A DNA stretch of 20,389 nt, taken from positions 1-20,389 of the forward strand of contig JAHLJZ010000160.1 in the NCBI GenBank assembly GCA_025602915.1, read 5' to 3'. Source of the stretch: Paraphysoderma sedebokerense. Taxonomy: Eukaryota; Blastocladiomycota; Physodermatomycetes; Physodermatales; Physodermataceae. Below, piece by piece: positions 1-8,531 of this stretch. The notes beneath the pieces are model-generated. The model did not search any database. It was not told where the DNA came from and saw nothing but the letters and a program-made list of their open reading frames with translations. The position numbers and the translations under genes are program-made. Within the stretch, counting starts at the first letter, position 1. Each line of letters begins with the position of its first letter.

Positions 1-392
1 CTGAGGTGCAATGATTGTTCACACTCATAACTCTCAGTAACTCTCTCCATCATTGTACTCTCTCCGCGGAAGAGGATGTTCCACTAAATAAATGTGTTTA
101 GATGAAATCATTGCTGATCCCTCGAGAGTCGAGTCTGGATTTGACAATGCCGCAATTGGATACCCCCCAGTCGTGGCATAATTTTATGATATGCCACGAC
201 TGGGGGGTATGCAATTGGTCACATATCACGACCTTTCTGGCTCGGACGAGTAGCATTCCCCCTCTGTTCCCCAACTCTCCTGCCTCAGAATCATTTACCC
301 CTCTACAATCCACCCATATACATTTCTGTCATCACTAACCATTTGATCTTCCACCCCTACTACTGTTTTTCGATTTTACTACATTCATCAGA
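1..392. other. Gene-free left edge with a hairpin
   Basis: No convincing coding region is seen here. ORFs on both strands cross the hairpin at 160-210 and are explained by its symmetry. The stretch just before the next gene (about 240-390) is pyrimidine-rich, as fungal promoters and 5' leaders often are, but no TATA box or other site can be assigned. Confidence 0.5.
160..210. repeat. Perfect 21-bp inverted repeat (hairpin)
   Basis: Positions 160-180 are the exact reverse complement of 190-210, with a 9-nt loop at 181-189. The arms contain a run of six C (or G) and the core CAGTCGTGGCAT. Outside the perfect stem the symmetry continues imperfectly: GCAATTGG lies on both sides, at 152-159 and 211-218. 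It could be a foldback or MITE remnant, a structured RNA, or a protein-binding palindrome. The sequence alone does not decide. Confidence 0.9.
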
Positions 393-1028
393 ATGATCCC
401 AACAAGTATCTCCCACGATGGACTCCTTTTCGGTATCTTCACTGGATTAGCAGTGACGAGTCTCTTACCACACAACGAAATCATGCATACAATATTGACT
501 CATCTGTTTAATTGCACTAAAAACATGTTGATCCTATACTTGGCTTACCTTCTCCTCCCTCTCCTGCTTCCTGTCATCCTCCCGCGAGATTTCGAATCAT
601 GCCCAAATGTCTCATCGTACCCCTCGAAAGGCGAATCAGAAGAATCACAAGAACTTATTGATTCATTGAGAAATAGAAATGCGCTTCTGACGTCCCAAAA
701 TGAACAATTAGTCTTGTGGGCTCAGTTTCAGACGGTAATGATAAACCATCTCGCGAAATCCCTACATAGCAGAAACAATTCATTCGAAGACCTCTTGCGA
801 TCGTCAGTCAACAAGGATGCAGAAATCGAGAGGCTAGTAGCCGAGTTGGAACAACGAACTAACGAGATGAAGAGTATAGAGAAGCAGCTAGAGATAGTCA
901 AGCAAGATAGGAGGTGTCTTATCAAGAGTCACGATCAGGTTGTTTCGACACTAATGAAGGATGTTGCACATTACCAGGAGTTGTGCGAACATGCGGTTAA
1001 CAACAAAATCGACACTACTTGCTCTTGA
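393..1028 (+). CDS. Membrane-anchored coiled-coil protein, unrecognised
   Basis: An uninterrupted 211-residue ORF that I do not recognise as a known family. The N-terminal part is hydrophobic in two places: about residues 11-26, and a stronger leucine-rich segment at about 45-64 (ILYLAYLLLPLLLPVILP), which is probably a membrane anchor. Residues about 82-200 are rich in E, Q, K and L with heptad-like spacing, which predicts a long coiled coil. This suggests a protein tethered to a membrane with a helical rod on one side. The start at 393 is the first ATG of the open frame and follows a pyrimidine-rich leader. The reading frame stays open for another 44 codons beyond the TGA at 1026-1028. The 3' end of this locus is also part of a block duplicated at 4457. 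Confidence 0.55.
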   Translation: MIPTSISHDGLLFGIFTGLAVTSLLPHNEIMHTILTHLFNCTKNMLILYLAYLLLPLLLPVILPRDFESCPNVSSYPSKGESEESQELIDSLRNRNALLTSQNEQLVLWAQFQTVMINHLAKSLHSRNNSFEDLLRSSVNKDAEIERLVAELEQRTNEMKSIEKQLEIVKQDRRCLIKSHDQVVSTLMKDVAHYQELCEHAVNNKIDTTCS

Positions 1029-1163
1029 ATGCTAGATTACCAGCAACATGCTAATCGATATCGCGAGTTCCTCGCAGGAAGGTTGTTATCATTGATTCGG
1101 AAGTTATACGACGACGTCTTTGTTACTTTGACTCAGTTACTGGTAAAGGCTACTAAATTTTAG
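1029..1163 (+). other. In-frame 44-codon extension after the TGA
   Basis: The codon directly after the stop of the preceding ORF is ATG, in the same frame (offset 636 nt), and the frame stays open to TAG at 1161-1163. The peptide starts MLDYQQHANRYREFL and is helix-prone with aromatic and leucine residues, like the coiled coil before it. It may be the original C-terminus cut off by a nonsense change, a read-through extension, or a sequencing error. Its last part (from about 1094) lies in the duplicated block. The second copy, near 4460-4505, no longer keeps the frame. Confidence 0.4.
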
Positions 1164-1530
1164 TGAAACATAAAGTTTGTTAATAATTTAGATACATCAG
1201 TTGATTGTATAAGCAATGTAGGAGATGTAACAACATCATATATAGCCCTTCGCATGAATCATTCTGTGTTGGTCCTCATATCTGAACAAATCTCCCATTC
1301 CTGGCCGTTGAATAGTTGCGTTACGTCTTGAATTTTATAAAAGATTGCTTCTGAGTTTTTCGAAAATACAAACACAACACGATTCGCGAAAAAGGAACTT
1401 CGCATCGCGTATTCCAATCACAACCACTGCGCCGACTCAAACTAACATATATAATCCAGAATGACCAGAAACAACAACAAATATCAAGTCCCCACCACAA
1501 TGTCTACCTTCTCGACAGAGCGGCATGGGA
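1094..1530 (+). repeat. Duplicated block, copy A (promoter plus first codons)
   Basis: This block matches 4457-4870 in the same orientation with scattered substitutions and small indels. Landmarks shared by both copies are TTTGACTCAGTTACTGGTAAA, the stretch ATATATAGCCCTTCGCAT, GTGTTGGTCCTCATATCTG, and the start region ending in GAGCGGCATGGGAATCC. It therefore carries the tail of the coiled-coil locus, an intergenic promoter and about the first 24 codons of a gene. Similarity stops abruptly after codon 24, where copy A enters expansin-like coding sequence and copy B enters the Q/N-rich gene. Confidence 0.85.
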
Positions 1531-2080
1531 ATCCTGGCTTACACGGAAGCGCGACAGACAGCCAACTCCCCTGCCGCGGTGGGTACCCCAGTACAGCCTT
1601 TTTCGCCGCCATCAGTGATCTTTCTCCAATCCACGATGGTCCCCAATGCATAAATAACCGTACGGAGGTACGTCGTTGTGTGAAAACTAAGGTTCTTGTG
1701 GCAAATGTTTTGAGGGCCGGTGTGCTTCTACATTCATGTGGTACGATCAAGGGAATACAAGAGCAGTTGATACGCACTCAACAGTAGTGTGGTGGTTACC
1801 GTTGCTGATGGTTCGTTATCTTTTTATTCTAAAATCGTATTACTTCTGGCATATGATGACTGGCCTTTGATTGTTGCTGTCGATAGCGTGTCCAAATATT
1901 CACCCCGTCAATAAATGCAAAGGAAAGCAAAACCCGTGTGGCGAAACCAGCCGTACTTTATATCATATGGATTTGAATAGGGACGCATTCCAATCTATTG
2001 CCAATTTAAATGACGGAATCATACATATGGAGTTTAGACCCGTTGATTGTTCCGTCGGTCTTGGAATCAAGGAGAATTAA
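1461..2080 (+). CDS. Expansin-like DPBB protein with a borrowed N-terminus, perhaps broken
   Basis: The first 24 codons (1461-1530) are a duplicate of the start of the gene at 4800. From 1531 on, three stretches fit an expansin/barwin-type double-psi beta-barrel: CRGGYPSTAFFAAISDLSP followed by DGPQC (to about 1667), then SSVVVTVAD (about 1786-1810), then ACPNIHPVNKC and LNRDAFQSIANLNDGII with FRPVDC (1887-2080). The intron at 1811-1886 (donor GTTCGT, acceptor GATAG, 76 bp) joins VAD to ACPN cleanly. The first intron would start at 1668 (GTACGT) and end near 1784-1787, but its phase does not fit by one base, so an exon boundary is misjudged or the gene is damaged. No signal peptide is visible, although expansins are secreted wall-loosening proteins. 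Assignment rests on motif memory, not a search. Confidence 0.5.
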
Positions 2081-2732
2081 AAGTCGATTTAGTTTAAATA
2101 ATTGGCATGAGGGTTAATAAATAATGAAATTGTAAATATGAATGTAACATTTTGAGTTGTTTTTAGGTTTTCAAATTGAATATAAACTTTGAGTTACCCA
2201 AAACAATGTCGTTTGGATGACTGTTGGATGTCAGAGATGCTAGTACGATTGGAAGGTTGACCGCCGCATGAATATTACTTACGTCCAACCGCCAATTTCA
2301 CACAAATTGGACTGGATATCGCTTCAGCTTCGAGTTTGTGCTTTCCGAAGTACTAAAGAATGTTGCCAAACTTCAATGTTGGTCGATATGAACAGTACAG
2401 GGTTTGTGGCTTTGGTTATCGCAAGTTCCAAGAATTTCAATTCGATTGGCGCGAACAGCGATTTAATGCCAAGTCTTGGTAAAATTGGTGAGCGCCGAGC
2501 GGAGGTGTGCGGGTGTTCACGGTTGCTTCAAACAGCAACTTACTTTGTTGGTATTTCTTGATACATTTTTTTTAAAGTTAGTCGGCAGTATCTGTGAGTG
2601 GCTAATAATAATGGAAAAAGTTGGTGTCAGTTTGAGGAGTACAGCGGTGTATCCGAATGTTGCGATTATGTTGTTCCTGAGTGCATGTGTTTTGTTGCGG
2701 TCGAAAAAGTAACAAGAACAAACACAAACCGC
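2081..2732. other. Intergenic stretch with one short protein-like ORF
   Basis: AT-rich DNA follows the expansin-like stop. The longer ORFs here (for example from 2268 and 2476) overlap each other in different frames and look like chance. The only coding-like signal is the 40-codon ORF listed separately at 2360-2482. Confidence 0.4.
2360..2482 (+). other. Short aromatic-rich ORF, possible exon remnant
   Basis: Forty codons from ATG to TAA encode a peptide with 11 aromatic residues, including FGYRKFQEFQFDW. This composition is unusual for random AT-rich DNA. The ATG is directly preceded by TACTAAAG, which resembles a branch point or acceptor, and the end, TCTTG|GTAAAA, could be a 5' splice site. 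It may therefore be an internal exon or gene fragment. No family is recognised. Confidence 0.2.
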
Positions 2733-2882
2733 CTGCAACGCACAAAGAAAAATGAACTGGCACAAGTACTACTGCGCACGCAGATGCAGATGCAGATGGA
2801 GGGATGCTGTACTGCTCTTGGAGTGGAGATCAAGATGAAAAGATGAATGTTGTGCCAGTTCATTTTACCTTGTGCATTGCAG
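2733..2882. repeat. Foldback element with 33-nt arms
   Basis: Positions 2749-2765 are the exact reverse complement of 2850-2866 (core AATGAACTGGCACAA). The pairing extends outward with a few mismatches to 2733 and 2882 (CTGCAACGCACAA against CTGCAATGCACAA). The loop of about 84 nt holds three copies of GCAGAT near 2780. It resembles a small non-autonomous foldback element or a hairpin RNA precursor. No target-site duplication was identified. Confidence 0.8.
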
Positions 2883-3559
2883 CGTAGATAGGGATGTTGG
2901 GTTTGGGGAGCGAAGGGGTACAGCGTGAGATGAGATGATGGTGTGTGAAGGATGGATGTACGTAAGTGTAGGATGGAGCAAGTAAGCGAGTGAGTGCGGT
3001 GAGTACGAGCAAGTGAGTGAGTAAATGCTAGAGAATGCGCAAGCGAGTCGGTTGTCTTGTCTGCTGTGCTGTCTGGCTGGCTCATTCCACTCTTTGGATA
3101 CTCTCTCTTTGTCTGTCTGCCTAGTCCACACTAGACGGTCTACATGTAGTACATACACCCCATCCGACTGCTCTGCTCATGAACAAGATACACTCCAACT
3201 GGTATATCCAAGGCTGCATTCATAGCATTGGTTCCCTATCCCATTAGATCCCCCCTCTCAATCTCACTCAACCACTCAATCACTCGTGACTCAACCACTC
3301 TCTGTCTCTCAATCGTTTGTTTGGCTGCTTTGCCCCACAACCCACAACCCACGCCGTCGAGTGAGCGTCGAGTGTCGACAAGGGTATTTCTGACTCGTAG
3401 GCGTGGGTCGCGACGCACGGGCTCCTGGCTCCCACTCCCTTTTATTCCCCTCCTTTGTCAGACTTCCCTTCTCTCCTCTCTCATCCCTCTCCTCCCTCTC
3501 TCATCTCCATATTATTCATAGCAGTCCCTGTCTTCTCTCAATCTCTTAATCCATAAATT
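2883..3559. other. Low-complexity GA-rich then CT-rich DNA
   Basis: From about 2880 to 3035 the plus strand is purine-rich, with irregular GAGT, AAGCGAGT and GGATG units. From about 3070 to 3555 it switches to pyrimidine-rich (CTCTC, CCCTCC, CACTCAA). ORFs in both strands are low-complexity S/L/P/H-rich shadows. The pyrimidine tract just before the ATG at 3560 would suit a fungal core promoter or 5' leader. No gene is supported inside the stretch. Confidence 0.6.
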
Positions 3560-3613
3560 ATGTCCTCCCTCTTCGCGGCGGCAGTCAATCTCTTGGCTAC
3601 CATCGCCGCATGA
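3560..3613 (+). other. Small ORF, possible first exon of the 4065-4213 gene
   Basis: An ATG follows a long CT-rich leader and opens a 17-codon ORF, MSSLFAAAVNLLATIAA, which looks like a short hydrophobic leader. No good donor site links it to downstream exons, although a weak GTCAAT lies inside it. Candidate in-frame segments follow near 3642-3754, where a GTATGT donor at 3755 is present. A complete gene model could not be built. Confidence 0.2.
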
Positions 3614-4064
3614 GCATCTCCCTCAATCAAAGTTCTCAGGCGAAGAGAGAGGACATGATTTGGGGATCAAGAGATCAAGAGATGACAGGGGATGATATGA
3701 ATGATATAGAGCTGCATCGGTGATGTAGACGTTTACCTCGAAAACCTTTATGATGGTATGTTGCCTTTCATTCCTCCCTTGCTCCTTCTTCCTTTCCTTC
3801 CTCTTCTCCCGCGGGAGTGTGGGTGTAGGTGACACACCTCCTTTTCACGTTACTCTCTACACAAAGTTGGCGCTAGTATGTGCTGCTTCTTCTCTTCATC
3901 GACATCTTCTTTGTCTCTCATGGAGATTCAGAGTGGGTGATTCTACCTTTTCCTTCTTGATCGCGGTGCATGATCGGCAGAGTCATCTGCAACACCCAAA
4001 CCCTCCACTCGCAGTCTCTTTAACTTGCATTTTACTGACATCATTCTTGCTTCTTGCTTCACAG

Positions 4065-4213
4065 ATGATGACAGCGACCTGGTTCTGTCGCCTGCTACCA
4101 CCTTCGCAGATCCCTCTCACCTGTTACCAGAGGATGAACTCATCCTCTGTGACAACAATGTATCTGCTGAAGCACCATTGGTGAATCCCACTGCTTCTTC
4201 GACTAAAGAATAA
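4065..4213 (+). CDS. Putative last exon of an acidic protein, partial
   Basis: A strong pyrimidine-rich acceptor (TTGCTTCTTGCTTCACAG, ending at 4064) is followed by an open frame that runs to TAA at 4211-4213. The peptide is acidic, with DDSDLVLSP, LLPEDELILCDN and ending ASSTKE. A donor that fits its phase is GTATGT at 3755 (after TATGATG), which would give an intron of about 310 bp. The upstream exon is not secure. Most of this exon is repeated in inverted orientation at 4309-4452, where no matching frame is kept. The family is not recognised. Confidence 0.35.
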
Positions 4214-4452
4214 AGAACAATACCTCGTCTTCGTTTTTTGGGTCTTTGGCGCATCAATTGTATCAGCTCCTTTTTCATTTGTGTATCAGCTCCTTTTTCA
4301 TTTGCGTTTTGATGCGCCAAAGACCCAAAAGACGAAGACGAGGTACTCTTTTATCGAAGAAGCAGTTAATGGTGCTTCAGCAGATACCTTGTTGTCACAG
4401 AGGATGCGTTCCACCTCTGGTACCAGGGGAGAATGATCTGCGAAGGTGGTAG
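4095..4452. repeat. Long foldback: inverted duplication of a 3' exon
   Basis: The left arm 4095-4257 and right arm 4309-4452 are reverse complements over about 145-160 nt with several mismatches and small indels. The innermost part (GGGTCTTTGGCGCATCAA) is perfect. The left arm contains most of the acidic exon and its stop. The right arm ends five bases before the duplicated promoter block begins. The short spacer is itself a tandem repeat. Confidence 0.9.
4259..4304 (+). repeat. Two tandem 23-bp units in the foldback loop
   Basis: The unit TGTATCAGCTCCTTTTTCAT plus TTG occurs twice head to tail, at 4259-4281 and 4282-4304, without mismatches. It fills nearly all of the spacer between the foldback arms. 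Confidence 0.9.
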
Positions 4453-4456
4453 CATT

Positions 4457-4870
4457 CATCCAGAAGTAATAAGACGACTTGTTTGTGACTTTGACTCAGT
4501 TACTGGTAAAGTACTTTTAGTGAAACATAAAGTTGTTAATAATTTAGAATACATCAGTTTATTGTATAAGCAGTGTAGGAGACGTGTAGGAGATGAACAT
4601 ATATAGCCCTTCGCATAAATCATTATGTGTTGGTCCTCATATCTGAACAAATGTCCCGTTCCTAGCCGTTAAATGATTGCGTTACGTTCTGATTTTTATT
4701 AGCTTGCTCCTTTGGACATCCAAACACAACAAGGAACTGCACATCGCGTTTTCCAATCACAACTAACGGGTCGACTCAAACAAACATATCTAATCCAGAA
4801 TGAACAGAAACAACAACAACTATCAAGTCCCCACTACAATGTCTACCTTCTTGACAGAGCGGCATGGGAA
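4457..4870 (+). repeat. Duplicated block, copy B (promoter of the 4800 gene)
   Basis: This is the same-orientation partner of 1094-1530. It supplies the promoter, 5' leader and first 24 codons of the gene at 4800. It starts five bases after the foldback arm that ends at 4452. In copy A the same promoter stands before the expansin-like sequence. Which copy is ancestral cannot be told from one window, but copy B sits in the longer, better preserved gene. Confidence 0.85.
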
Positions 4871-6186
4871 TCCTTTCCGTTACAATCCCGGGTTCTCACC
4901 GAGTGGCGCATCTACTCATCGGTTTGGTAATGCTCAGAACCAACGTAACACAGGCCTCCAGTCGTCTGAGATTTCACACTCTTTTAATCAGGATACTTTG
5001 GGCCAAAACCTAAGATCTATGGGAAACCTAGCTGGATCTGGATCGGCTGAGGTATACCATAATCAACGCCACCATAGTGGCATTGGAAGAATTGTTGGTG
5101 GAAATAACGGCATACAGCAATCGTCCAGTGGGTCTGCTAACTTGAGAACAAAACAATTCAGCTTTAAACCTATTCCGCAACCTAATGTACAAACTTATGA
5201 TAACAACCACGTTCGGCAACAGCAACAAACGAATCGTTCGGAAACGCCACAGCAAGGATTGCACGGCGAATGTCAGTGGGGTGCCGACGTCAATGACGAT
5301 GATGAATTCGGATTTCTTCATGAGGACCCTATTAAGAATGTACAAACTCCTCAACTAGGACCTCTTCAACCAATGAAGTCATCCACTTCTTCGGTTCACT
5401 CACAAGAAAAGCATCATTTCAAACAACCCGCCCCACCTCGCGTGCCGCAATCATCTCAATCCCGAGACCACCAATATCCAAATACTCCTAGATCAACCCC
5501 ACAAACACCTACACATTCATCATCAAAATTCAATCACAAACCAGCACAAATGAGACAACTAAAATTATCTCCTTCTCTCAAACTGACTACCTCTATTCAG
5601 TCACTCCCTGGATACTCTCCTTCTCGGTTGTTACCTGGCTGTACCGTTTCTTCTCTTTTTAATAGACTCCAAAGATACGGTTTTCAAGATGGATTTAAAA
5701 ATATCCGATTGGCTGAGTTGTACGGAAAGATTGTATGGTTGGGCAATTCAAATCGCGTCGAAGTAGATTCAAATAGGACTGGCATGGCGAATTGTATAAA
5801 GTTTTTAGTGTTAGATATAGATGAACAGGAGAATTTAGGAACTGTTGCGATTCAATGCGAATTCTGGTTTGTGAATTATCTTTCTCTTTGGTTGTCTACT
5901 GTCATAGAAACCACTAAAACACAGTTGATGCTCATCATGATTCTTTCCAATGCGTAGGGAAATAGACTACCCTCTTTCCGACGTCTACCAACCACCGCAA
6001 ACCTCGTCAGTACCGACTGAATTTATGGAACTCTTGTCTAAAGAAACTTATAGGTTCGTGGGGTCCGTCAAGCTATCGACTGACTTAATAAAAGACGGGG
6101 AAGAAGTCCAGTATATTCTGATGAATGGAACAGATGTAGCTGTTGATTTAACAGTTAAGTTTATGGTGTTTGGAATAAGACTGTAA
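4800..6186 (+). CDS. Q/N/S-rich protein with a conserved C-terminal (OB-like?) domain
   Basis: Two exons, 4800-5866 and 5958-6186, give 431 residues. The 91-bp intron uses donor GTTTGT and acceptor GCGTAG and splits a Trp codon, giving CEF-W-EIDYP. Residues 1 to about 260 are low-complexity, rich in N, Q, S, G, P and H, and probably disordered. Residues about 265-431 look folded: LLPGCTVSSLFNRL, LAELYGKIVWLGNS, CIKFLVLDIDE, TVAIQCEFW and, after the intron, YRFVGSVKLSTDLI and VDLTVKFMVFGIRL. Alternating beta-strand patterns of the form G.IV...., followed by FLVLDID and VAIQCEFW, resemble an OB fold, which would suggest nucleic-acid binding. That is only an inference. The first 24 codons and promoter are shared with the expansin-like gene at 1461. 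The start is the first ATG, kept in both duplicated blocks. Confidence 0.65.
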
Positions 6187-6950
6187 GTACTTAATTGAAT
6201 TTATTTCAGGCGAGTGCCAGCTTATATTTTATATTTGGTTAAATGTGATTTATATTAGAGCAAGACCGTATGAAGCCGAATCCCGCATTCGCAAAGCTCG
6301 TCCCGTTCAATAGTAGTGGGCGAAATATTAAGAATCGCATACAGTAAAGATAAATCTAATTATTGTAATTCACCACGGCCGGTCACGTATATATTTGGCG
6401 CTTCAATCAATACTAATTGAATTCCAGCTTTATGACACTTTTAATCTACATGTAGTGGGCAAATATTTAGTTCTTATGCTTTGAGTTGTAAAAAGGATGT
6501 TCTGCTTTCCTTATTGCGATACTGGCATGTCAAACTACTAAATCCTTTCATGTGAGGTCACATAAGTTGGACGATAGAATGTGTATATAGACGGATTATA
6601 TAAATATTAAATCAGTATTATCAGGTAGAAGAGCGAGCGATGTGACGGCAATGCTCTAAATTGGAGCGCCATTGACCTTGCGGACATGCTTTAATTTTTC
6701 AACCAGCACAATGCAGGCGAGAGGAAAAAGGAGCCACAAGTAGCGCGGCCGCAACAATGCGAGGGACAACAAAAAATTAAATTAAAGTAAGGGAAGCAGT
6801 AAAGCATCATTTATTAACCTCACACACTAACCTTGAGTTCTGTGCCGGTCTCCTTTCGCTCTGGTCGGATTCCTTGTCGTCTTACTGTCATTCCTCATCT
6901 CTCATTCCTGCACTGTTCAACTCTTACCTGTATAACAAGGAATAGCCATA
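6187..6950. other. Intergenic DNA before the elongase
   Basis: AT-rich sequence without a convincing ORF, repeat or RNA gene. It must hold the 3' end of the preceding transcript and the promoter of the elongase gene. TATATAA-like strings occur near 6565-6605, but far from the start codon, so they are not assigned. The last 120 bases are pyrimidine-rich. Confidence 0.5.
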
Positions 6951-8531
6951 ATGCTCCTTCTAACTCCATACCTTCATCAAGTGTATACCACTCTCACTTC
7001 GAAACCGATAACCTCCGTTCGTTTTAGGTCCCTCCCGTTCTCGAGTTTTGAGTCTGCATATGGCACAGCGGTCACCTACTTGATCGTTATATTCTTCCTA
7101 CGAGTCGTCCTAGGAATCGGAAGCCAAACTACTACCCAAACCAACAAGGCGAATGGACATGTCAATGGAAATGGAATCGGAAATGGGAAGGTTGCGAGTA
7201 ATAACGATTTGAAGAAGGGAAAGAAAGGAGGATTAGGGTTCTTGCAGTCCTTGTTTTTAGTACACAATTTAATTTTAACTGCTTGGAGTGCGATTTTGTT
7301 GGTGTTGTTGGCAGAAAATGTAAGTCCGCTAGAAAAAGCGACATCATCGTTTCTTATTCTTTTTGTGCTTCTTGGGTCGATATTACCCCACCGGTTAAAG
7401 AGTACTTTATCGTTTGGGCGGCCGTGCCCTTTCGAAGTGGCGACTCTTTTGTCAACTGCGGAAGACCAGTAAATGGCACTCTGAAAAAATCCAATTTAAT
7501 GTAATGCTAACCGAAATTCTTGATTCCCTTTTGTTATGGATACCCAGATACTTCCGATTGTACTCAACAAAGGATTTGTTGCCTCGATATGCGCAAAGTC
7601 TTCATTCACTCATACACTAGAACTGATCTATTACTTGAATTACTTGACTAAAGTTTATGAACTTCTTGATACTATATTTTTGGTGGTAAAAGGAAAACCA
7701 TTAGGTAAGTACTTTGTTTTTCTTATGTTTTTAGATTTGGAACTGTTCATTTTGTGTTGAGGATTTATAGTTCGCTCTTTGGTTATATTGTAATCGCAAC
7801 TAACTTGTTTCCACTATCAATCTAACTTATTGTAGAATTTTTACACTGGTATCATCATGCTGCTACTTTGCTGTTGACCTATGAACAATTAATCGGAAGA
7901 ACCTCTGTTGTATGTTGCCTTGTCCTTTCCTCTCACAATGTTACCATATTTACATTAACGTCTCACACCTCATGGACAGTCCTGGGTCCCAATTATCCTC
8001 AACCTTGCGGTTCACGTCATCATGTATTGGTATTACGCTTTATCAACATTAGGCGTCCGAGTCTGGTGGAAGAAGTATTTGACTACGTTGCAGATTACCC
8101 AATTTGTGATTGACCTTGGGGTCATCTATTACGCCGCTGGAAGACTTTGGCTCGGGGTTTGTACCTTTAATTATCTACTTTTCTGAGCAATTCTTTGCAT
8201 TTTCTTGTACTTCGCCGCTTTGATTAATCCTTATAGCAATTGACCGTGAATGGAATTAGAATTAACCATAACTGTCTTTTTCCTTTGATCTATAAAGACT
8301 TACACCGGTCCAAACTCCACCAAATCTACTGTTCTTAACTTCCTTGACCTCTCTACACATCCATTCCTCCATTCCGAAAAATGGAACGTTTCTTGTGCCG
8401 GTACTGAAAAATCCGCTGCTGTCGGTGTATTCATTTTGACATCTTACCTCGGACTATTCGTCGATTTTTATGTTCGAACGTACTTAATGAAAGGAAAGTC
8501 AAGCAGAAGTGGAAAGAAAAAAGTACAGTAA
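6951..8531 (+). CDS. GNS1/SUR4-family very-long-chain fatty acid elongase (3-ketoacyl-CoA synthase)
   Basis: Five exons (6951-7319, 7548-7704, 7836-7909, 7980-8156, 8298-8531) give 336 residues, normal for the family. ELO proteins condense malonyl-CoA with an acyl-CoA in the ER membrane, the first step of fatty-acid elongation. Diagnostic motifs appear in order: [12 protein letters not shown] (about 147-158), ELLDTIFLV (161-169), the histidine box HWYHH (179-183), HVIMYWYY (212-219) and QITQFVIDL (238-246). A fungal-type C-terminal segment follows, with [16 protein letters not shown] and a Lys-rich tail GKKKVQ that could act as an ER-retrieval signal. A hydrophilic N/G-rich insert (about 58-93) separates the first membrane segments. 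Introns are 228, 131, 70 and 141 bp. The fourth has a GTTTGT donor and an AAG acceptor, so that junction is the least certain. The start is the first ATG giving a hydrophobic N-terminus; an upstream exon cannot be excluded. Which substrate length it prefers is not readable. Confidence 0.93.

Noticed and set aside
2666-3085. 139-codon minus-strand ORF rich in S, H, L and T
   Set aside because: It is a translation of low-complexity GA/CT DNA and runs across the foldback arm. No domain-like sequence is seen.
3750-4184. 144-codon plus-strand ORF
   Set aside because: It is a Leu/Ser/Phe-rich reading of pyrimidine-rich DNA that crosses a strong splice acceptor at 4064 and overlaps the more plausible exon in another frame.
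1094-4870. Direct repeats 3.36 kb apart, considered as the two LTRs of a retroelement
   Set aside because: The blocks contain a promoter and the first codons of a host-type gene, lack TG...CA ends, and enclose no gag, pol or integrase-like sequence.
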